Shown here in pieces: positions 57,856 through 64,000 of a stretch of 64,000 nt of DNA. Under the pieces are notes generated by a model. That model was not told where the DNA came from. It saw only the letters and a list, made by a program, of their open reading frames with translations, and did no database searches. A program made the translations under genes and the position numbers. The first letter of the stretch is position 1. Every line of letters begins with the position of its first letter. The DNA comes from Brassica napus (Eukaryota > Streptophyta > Magnoliopsida > Brassicales > Brassicaceae): the NCBI RefSeq assembly GCF_020379485.1, contig NC_063452.1, forward strand, positions 55,271,377 to 55,335,376, written 5' to 3'.

Positions 57856-58367
57856 TCATTTCTTCGTTCTCCTTTCACGGCATGCCTTCAAAGCTTGAAC
57901 GTCTTTGGAACAACAAATCACAAACAACAAAAGCTTATCAACACTACGTCCGATTGTCTTTACCAACTGTATCATCTCTTTCACGTAAGAGAATTCAATT
58001 AATCCATCACTTCTAAATCAGTTCCTCACACAACAATAATAAACGCAGTGTCATTCTCTTAGGTTAAAAACCCTAAACCCAGTTCTAAAATCTGCTAGTA
58101 AATTTGAGAATAGAGAGAGCTACGTACGTTTCTGACAAGGTTTCTAGTCCCTATTGCTATCAACAAGACAATCCTGCCAAAACAAAAATCAAATAAAATA
58201 AAGCGAATATAAAAGATGGAAGAATCAAAGAGAAGATGAGAAACAAAAACCTGTAAAGACAAATAGAGAGAAGAACACTCTTTGAGCTGTTTCACATTCC
58301 CGTCGTGATGGTTTGGAGGAGGAAGATGTTTCGTCTCGGAATTGGAATTCTTCGTCACTTTCTCCAT
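57856..58367 (-). pseudogene. Twin-CX9C (Cox19-like CHCH) protein gene with in-frame stop
   Basis: Small CHCH proteins are folded by the Mia40 relay in the mitochondrial intermembrane space and often assist respiratory-complex assembly. Three exons on the minus strand: 58251-58367, 58128-58173 and 57856-57902, with GT...AG junctions, would give 69 codons. Exon 1 starts MEKVTKNSNSETK and carries KECSSLYLSLQ; exon 2 starts DCLVDSNRD; exon 3 ends VQALKACRERRTKK. Spliced, this yields two CX9C motifs (C-SSLYLSLQD-C and C-QKHVQALKA-C). However, the exon 2 codon after NRD is TAG (58144-58146), where a Trp is usual, so translation would stop after 48 residues and lose the second CX9C. I call it a probable pseudogene; a sequence error would restore it. 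It matches the gene I recall as At5g18920. Confidence 0.75.
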
Positions 58368-58571
58368 TTCTTCTTCAATCGTGGATGATTCAGGAATCAG
58401 AACACTGTCAGTATAAATCAGGGAAACCTTTTATTATTTCGTATGGGCTTTATTTATTCATTTAGAGCCCAGGCCCATCTACAGATAAGAAGAAGGTCTG
58501 ATATACGTGCAGTATTAAGTAGTGGTCTACATGTAGATAAACCATCTCTTATATCCTAGCTAGATATAAAT

Positions 58572-59135
58572 GTTGGATATGGGCCCGATTAATACCAAAG
58601 CCCAAGAGTCGACTCGGTCCAACAACTTTAGAGAAACCCAGAAAGAAGCGTGGCCCATTACAAACCTGGTCGCGTCACGATAGCCGACTTACCAATCTGT
58701 CAGGACGATCTGACACGCGCAATCGAGTGTCAGAAACGAGAAGAACCCAATCCCTTACGATTGCACCGAGCGTAGGTATCAACAGCTCCGCCAATCACTG
58801 TTCCGAGTCAGACAATAATGAATAAACCAAGCGGCATCCACGCAACGAATGCCTATATAAAGAAAGAGGAAGTCTGAAAAAGAACACACACAAAAATATA
58901 TACGGAGAGAGAGATGGAGAGAGAGATAGCTGTGACGAAAAGTTAGTCTTTACGAAGACGAGTTCATTTTCTTTGTATCTCCTTTCAGCTTATAGCTTAA
59001 ACTTCATATTAACGAAACCTAAGGCTCCAATTCTCTTTTATTGTTTAATTAAATCTGTTAGAGTCCTTGGTACCGGATTTAGGATTCACCAATAAAGAAG
59101 ATTATTGTACTATTATTTTGTTGTAACTTGTAAGG
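58572..59135 (+). mobile_element. probable solo LTR or LTR fragment
   Basis: Starts TGTTGGATATGGGCCCG, is GC-richer than its surroundings, has a TATA box (CCTATATAAAGAAAGAGG at about 58850), a CACACACA/GAGAGA leader and CAATAAAG (about 59091) as a polyadenylation signal. The U3-R-U5 order of a Gypsy-type LTR fits. No second LTR or internal domain follows, and the 3' border and target duplication were not found. Sequence directly after it is kinase remnant. Confidence 0.4.
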
Positions 59136-59155
59136 TTTACTAGCGTGGGCCATCT

Positions 59156-59290
59156 ATGTTCTTCTTGCACGCCAAGCCATTGATCAAAAAGAAAAAGAAC
59201 AAACAACTTCTTGATCCGGTTTTAGGAGATGATTACGACTTAGAAGAGCTTGACCCTCTTATCTTCGTAGCTTCGTGGTGTATACATCAA
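59156..59290 (+). pseudogene. Receptor-like cytoplasmic kinase remnant, 45 codons
   Basis: The frame reads HAKPLIKKKKNKQLLDPVL then GDDYDLEELDPLIFVASWCI and HQ, the C-terminal lobe of RLCK-VI-type kinases (...LVDPxLxxxYDxxELDRLxFxASLCIHQ). The rest of the kinase, both the upstream catalytic core and the downstream RPxMSQV motif, is missing: upstream lies the LTR-like sequence, downstream a C-rich junction and MITEs. It fits the place of the kinase gene I recall as At5g18910. Non-functional. Confidence 0.7.
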
Positions 59291-59339
59291 CCCCCTCCCC
59301 CCATGAACCATGCATGCATATCAAAACATTCAACTCTAA

Positions 59340-59547
59340 GGGGCATCTCCAACTCTACTCTATTTTCCGCTCTAAAATAGAGTTTAGAGTAAAAATGTTT
59401 CAATGGTACTCTATTTCTTAGAGTGAAAAATAGGTTTACTCCAACTATAGAGTAACTTGTTTTTTTGTTCATCACTCTATTTTTTATTCTAAAATAGAGT
59501 ACTATTGGAGCAAACTCAAACTCTATTATAGAGTTACTCTATTTTAA
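59340..59547. mobile_element. MITE, 3' end missing
   Basis: Starts GGGGCATCTCCAACTC after TAA (59337-59339). It contains CTCTATTTT/AAAATAGAG hairpin sequence of the same family as the MITE at 51712. Its right end is replaced by a second MITE at 59548, which inserted into it or joined it. Confidence 0.7.
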
Positions 59548-59797
59548 GAGCATCTCTAACTCACCTCTATTTCCACCTCTATAATAGCATTCAAAGGCAA
59601 AATCACTCCAATCCATCTTTATTTTTGCCTTTAAAATAGAGATTGTTTTTTTCCTCTATTTATAAAGGAAGAAATCACATTATTTTATATTTTACTCTAT
59701 ATTTAGAGATAGAGAAATACACCGGAGTAAAACCAATCTCTATTATAGAATTCTTTTATTTTAGAAATAAAAATAGAGAAATGCATTGGAGATGGTT
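59548..59797. mobile_element. MITE, 250 bp, TAA target duplication
   Basis: Starts GAGCATCTCTAACTC and ends GCATTGGAGATGGTT, with TAA on both sides (59545-59547 and 59798-59800). It is AT-rich, with CTCTATTTTT hairpin sequence inside. Non-coding. Confidence 0.8.
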
Positions 59798-59945
59798 TAA
59801 CACCTAGTCACATACTCACATTTTACATTAACAAAGTGATTAATTTGGTCACATATGTGTGTATACAAATAGAGAAATGCACCGGAGATGGTCTAACACC
59901 TGGTGACATTTTACATTAACAAAGTGATTAATTTGGTCACGTATA
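59773..59945. repeat. direct duplication of MITE end plus flank
   Basis: AAATAGAGAAATGCAYYGGAG to AAAGTGATTAATTTGGTCAC occurs at about 59771-59860 and again at 59868-59940. The second copy carries CACCGGAGATGGTCTAACACC, so part of the MITE end and 60 bp of flank were copied together. Confidence 0.75.
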
Positions 59946-60780
59946 CATAACATGTTGTGGAGGTTCTCAGGGGAGACAAATGCAGCTTAGATCAGTTAAG
60001 AGAATGAGAAAACTAAAAAACTGCAAAGGACTTATTCAGAAGAATTATTGGATAACGAAGAATACAACTCAAAAAGATATTTGAACGATATTAATCGACA
60101 CATGGAGACTGCGCCTCTCGGAACATCTAAAGACTCGTGAGTCGTGAAACATCTTACTTGTTAAGTGCAAGCGAAATGATTTCACTTACTGCATTTGTTC
60201 ACACGATAAATTAATCAGATCCGGATTGGTTATCAATTTAAAAGAGAAGACGGGAAAAGTTCAGTCCAAATATGTTGTAACATATGTATTTGATCATGCT
60301 GTTGTGTTCTTGCAACTATTGTTTGTTACATGTTATCCTTTTGTTCTTGGATTTTTCCATATCCACTACGTACTAATGGATTATTGGATTGATTTATACA
60401 CCATATATACTTTATGCATACATCGTTTTTATAGTGATGATTAAGAAATAAAAAAATTATATATTTTTGTTCATTACTAAAATATATCAATACTATTAAA
60501 TTAGAAACATGTCCTATTGATAATAGTTGAATCCAACTTAAAAAAACACATAGATCATTATTCTCATTTTATACTAAATAAAAGATAATAAAATAAAGGT
60601 AAATTAACGTCCGTTGAATACACATTTTGTTACCTCCATTTTAATTCCAAGATAGTCAGTTCCCAATTCTCTCACTACTCCAGACCCACTTCCTCAATAT
60701 TTAAAATTGTCGACTAAATTTAATCCAAAGCTTACGATTTCATATAACTAATATAAGTTATGAAATAATATTCATACTTC
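59946..60780. other. intergenic, no gene seen
   Basis: AT-rich. A 72-codon frame at 60226-60444 is hydrophobic but matches nothing I know and lacks context. Confidence 0.5.
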
Positions 60781-60799
60781 TGAAAAAGGACAATAATCT

Positions 60800-60955
60800 A
60801 CATTGTAACAAGGCAGTTGCATCATTCCTGATGCGACATGTCAGCGATATGTGGGTCCTATTTTTAAAAAGTATGAAAAAATGTCAAGTCTGTGACTCGA
60901 ACGCAGATTATTGAGATCTAAACAAAACATTTATACCACTGAGCTAAAGGATTTT
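60800..60955 (-). mobile_element. tRNA-derived SINE
   Basis: On the minus strand the sequence reads CCTTTAGCTCAGTGGTATAA (A box TAGCTCAGTGGT at 60946-60935) and GCGTTCGAGTC (B box at 60904-60894), about 30 bp apart. These are internal RNA polymerase III promoter elements of a tRNA-like head. The head does not fold as a functional tRNA (the acceptor stem is not closed) and it continues into an unrelated body (about 60890-60800), as in crucifer SINEs. The 3' border is uncertain and no target duplication was found. Confidence 0.65.
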
Positions 60956-61349
60956 TTGTACATTGATGACTGAAACAAATATATATTTATGAAGGTCGGA
61001 AACCTTTGCTTTTTCGGTTTTCTCTGTGGGATCCACACTTATTTATTTTATCTAATGATTTAATAAATATTTTATAACTCACGTTTTGAAATGAGATTCG
61101 TTAAAAAAAACCCCAATAAACCTCTTTGGTCTGTAAGCGTTCTCTTCAATAGAAGTTTAGGGCTTTCAATTTTTAATCATCGGTTCATGACTCATCTAAG
61201 AAACACAGATTGGCTCTTTGAGTTTCATGAATCAGTTTTTCTTCTTTAGTCTCTACATCTCCCCATTTTCAATAAATTCATCATCGGTTCTTTTATTTTG
61301 CCTGATAAATCATGATTGTGTGGTTTTAATTTTCTTTGGTCATCCTTAG

Positions 61350-61918
61350 CTTGCACCCTTTGATCTAACCAAGAAGAAGAAGAAGACATTTGTCGTTCAG
61401 GATGCCATCGAGGACTCAGCTGAGTCACACGGGAGACATACTATCTGTTACCTGATTGTTCAAGAAGAATTTATGTGCTGTGAAACATATTTGTTTATTT
61501 TCTTCAGTTGCTTTATTTAATCTTTTTTCCTGCAAATAATGATGGCTTTGACAGTTCATTCACGGGAGCCAAGAAGTAAAAGAAGAAGAAGCCAGTGAGT
61601 GTTTGACATTTTTTGTCTTCCTAAGTTTTTTTTCCATTCATTAAACTTGGATTTTAAAGATTATGTGTCTCACATTCTTTTTATTTTGATGGTTGTTAGG
61701 TTGAATGAAGATCATTGAATAAAGAAAATGTTGATGCTCCTGAAGATTTGGAGGGTACTTTATATTTCTTTCTCTGATAATTCTAGCGACATAAATTTGA
61801 ACCTTATAGAAGGTATATTGCAGAGCATCCTAACGATGAGGAAGAGGTGGAGGGAATTGATCTGCACCAGCAACGTTACCCGTGGGAGGAAAGTGACATG
61901 GATTACTTATACGACGAG
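61350..61918 (+). pseudogene. eIF2-beta N-terminal fragment with introns, broken
   Basis: eIF2-beta is the subunit of the Met-tRNA-carrying initiation factor that binds eIF5 and eIF2B through lysine blocks. Four exon-like pieces: from 61350 (APFDLTKKKKKTFVVQDAIE), 61537-61594 (NDGFDSSFTGAKK, stop, KKKKP), 61700-61754 (VE, stop, ... ENVDAPEDLE) and 61824-61918 (EHPNDEEEVEGIDLHQQRY then PWEESDMDYLYDE). GT...AG signals and reading phases join them as in the real gene; exon 3 ends in phase 1 and exon 4 continues it. Two stop codons lie inside. The C-terminal zinc-binding half is missing. Retained introns mean a DNA-level copy, not a processed pseudogene. It lies about 2 kb upstream of a Helitron-like 3' end, so capture by a Helitron is likely. 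Confidence 0.75.
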
Positions 61919-62329
61919 GTAAGCATATCATTAGATGGTTTGCGGTCCATCTTTGAGAGCCGTCGATTGTAAGTGTCTATCGTTTTGAAGTTGTACGACA
62001 CTAAGATGTAAAGAATTACTAATCACGATTACCTTACTAGCAGAGTTCTTTTACACAGCTATTGTCAATGCAATTAACACTGGAAATTGATGGTGCTATA
62101 TTTCATGTTCCAAATGCTAACGCAAGCTCCAATGTTGATTCTCAGCTTTAACATGCCAAAATCACAATGCAGTGGATGTTGTAAGGTAATTCAGTAGGCA
62201 CAAATGTTCAGTTGAAAAAAATTCTAAACTGTATTTATGCATCAAACTTATCATCCGTAACATAATAATATGCTTTTTCTGTGCTAGGAACCGTTTGTAA
62301 ATAAATGTCTCGGATGTATATGACTGCTT

Positions 62330-62400
62330 AGTTTGTTGCTTTTGACAGTGAAATCACTAAGCTTGCAATGTGTCAGGACAACAAAAGCATCTCAGCTGAT
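62330..62400 (+). pseudogene. RPA/DUF223-like fragment
   Basis: The reading FVAFDSEITKLAMCQ, ending at a possible splice donor (GCTGATG|GTTAGC at 62397), resembles the DUF223/RPA70-like OB-fold genes common in crucifers (the ...FDxEMTKLT... motif), a family often carried by Helitrons. The pieces around it (62040-62200 and 62700-62950) look like decayed exons I cannot assign. Confidence 0.4.
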
Positions 62401-63861
62401 GGTTAGCTTTACAATTTCGTTGGTTTCTTTTTCCTATTATGTTGGATGAATTATTTTAGCTAACAAATATCGCAACAGAGCGCTAGCAATAACTCTAATA
62501 GATTTATATATACATTTAGAATTGGAAGTTTGGTGAGAACAGGAACAAATACTTTTGTCACGCTATTGGACAGTTATACGCCATTTCAAGAGAATTGATT
62601 TCTTATATTTCCCATAATCAGTAAGATTTTAACTGTTTTGTCTACCTTGCATTCATACCTCATTCTCCATTTAACTTCATGGTGCTACTATATAATGATC
62701 AAGTCATTTTCTACACAAATAGGCAAGTGAGGGATGTTACGTTGGGTGCTTGGTTTATTGGGCTTGGCTATACAAAGTCTGTTGTGACTCTAAAACTTTT
62801 ACCTCATTTAACATTGATTATGGTTCTTGGGAGAATTACAGATTGTGAATGAAAGGCACAAGCAGGGAACATATGTGTAGCTGCGTTCGACTCGACATGT
62901 AGCGGTATCTGCAGATCCGCTGATCCCATTGTGGAGGTTAACATGCAATGTGTTGACCTGGAAATCATTATTTGGAAGCTACATTTCGAGGCATTTCCTC
63001 AACATATAAATAGACCATAGACAGAGTTTGATATTTATAATACTCAGTGATCATGAAGTCTGCAGAAAACAGTCCTTTTGCATATTCTATATGGAACCAA
63101 GAGATATGTCATTTGTTCGATGATTGTATTATGATAGCTACTAACATAGGAGATGACTAGAGAAAGAGAAATTAGTATGAAACTCTTATATGGGTAGCTT
63201 TTGTAAACACATTTGGGTTTATTAACAGTTGTGACAAGCAATTATGTTTATAGTAAAGGAAACCCGCCGCAGCGTCAATAACAAATGCGCCAGTTTTTTG
63301 GTTGTTTGGGATTGAAATAGCTTATAGATTTTCTAAATCAATATAATTGATTTGATTAAAGCTATATTGGATGACAAAAAGAAGAATTGCAAGTTTAATA
63401 ACTTCTACTTTAGACTTTAATTTCAACTAAATAATAATCAGTCTTTTATCCATATCATCTTAGTTATAATCGTAAGGACTTATTAGAATAAATAAATAGT
63501 TTCAACAATATTTAATATGTGATTTAATAAACAAAAGAACATGTAGGATTTTTAGGATTTAAAGAGATTGGAGACAATAGTTAATGACTATGAAAAGAAT
63601 ACGAAGCAGATGATGAAAAATGATTCGAGCAAATTAGTGGCAACACAGAGCTAAGCGAGATAAAAATATCAATCAATAAAGAATGAAAGAAGAATGAGCA
63701 GGGTTAAGTTATTACACAAGCCAAAACTAAGACAAATCAAACGACAGAACGTGAAAACAAATGTAAACAAGACAAGAGGAGATGGTGAAGATAAAATGCA
63801 TTGAAAAACTGAATGCTAGATTAGTAAGTAAGAGACAAAAATAGATTAAAATGCAAAAACC
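62401..63861. other. decayed Helitron-associated sequence
   Basis: No complete gene. The region leads to the Helitron 3' terminus at 63891. Frames at 61246-61428 and 63044-63241 (minus) are chance frames. I could not find the 5' TC end of this Helitron. Confidence 0.4.
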
Positions 63862-63892
63862 CCGCGTCTTGGCGCGGATAACGATCCCTAGT
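63862..63892 (+). mobile_element. Helitron 3' terminus
   Basis: A hairpin CCGCGTCTTGGCGCGG (63862-63877, stem CCGCG/CGCGG) is followed after about 10 bp by CTAG (63888-63891) and then T, the defining Helitron 3' end. It probably terminates the element that contains the eIF2-beta and RPA-like fragments. Confidence 0.75.
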
Positions 63893-64000
63893 AGTATTGA
63901 TTCCTTCGTTTAGGTTTCTACCAAATGAGGATGATTAACCTATATTACTCTATTATAATAAAATTATATTTTAAATCTATTACATTACATACACGAACTA
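63893..64000. other. window end, AT-rich
   Basis: Nothing recognised in the last 108 bp. Confidence 0.5.

Noticed and set aside
60894..60946. Functional tRNA gene
   Set aside because: A and B boxes are present but there is no closed acceptor stem or complete cloverleaf, and the sequence continues into a non-tRNA body, so SINE is the better call.

Overview
The window is plant nuclear DNA, almost certainly from a Brassica-type crucifer. It is AT-rich and gene-poor, with spliced genes, and is packed with plant transposons: Ty1-copia, LINE, hAT, MULE/VANDAL-like, Helitron, MITE and SINE. The recognisable host genes match, in order, a run I recall from Arabidopsis thaliana chromosome 5, about At5g18960 down to At5g18910: FRS12, a PPR protein, a Mo25-like protein, BUD2/SAMDC4, a twin-CX9C (Cox19-like) protein, and a receptor-like cytoplasmic kinase. 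The locus identifiers are from memory; the protein families are read from the sequence.

Layout. 0.2-8.1 kb (minus): a broken FAR1-related (FRS12-like) gene. Its C-terminal half (217-1219) and N-terminal half (about 7.65-8.07 kb) are separated by a 2985-bp hAT-type element (4028-7012, 8-bp target duplication) and other insertions. 8.1-18.5 kb: a scrambled cluster of one Ty1-copia family with five LTR copies, tandem and inverted partial interiors, and no intact ORF. 18.5-22.2 kb: non-coding DNA with a TGTACA-rich stretch and a repeat arm inverted relative to one at 3.24 kb. 22.26-23.76 kb: an intact intron-less PPR gene. 24.13-26.14 kb: an intact 11-exon Mo25-like gene on the minus strand, convergent with the PPR gene.

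27.8-32.7 kb: a MULE/VANDAL-like relic holding many 22-bp palindromes of the form GTAGAC-N10-GTCTAC. 33.3 kb: a hairpin MITE. 35.6-38.15 kb: a 5'-truncated LINE with an open 810-codon reverse-transcriptase ORF. 39.7-40.6 kb: a small hAT element. 41.7-44.3 kb: a non-autonomous Helitron. 44.74-50.95 kb: a complete but defective Ty1-copia element with 240-bp LTRs and a TCGAT target duplication. 51.6-53.3 kb: a long foldback element with a nested MITE.

55.0-56.0 kb: the intact S-adenosylmethionine decarboxylase gene (SAMDC4/BUD2 type, no upstream ORF in the leader). 57.86-58.37 kb: a three-exon twin-CX9C gene with an in-frame stop. 58.6-59.8 kb: an LTR-like promoter sequence, a 45-codon kinase remnant and two MITEs. 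60.8-63.9 kb: a tRNA-derived SINE, then a Helitron-like 3' end preceded by an intron-containing eIF2-beta fragment and an RPA/DUF223-like scrap, which looks like Helitron gene capture.

The intact host genes are therefore the PPR, Mo25-like and SAMDC4 genes, and the rest is transposon sequence and gene debris. I found no operon-like or defence-like system. The most unusual structure is the 22-bp palindrome array.
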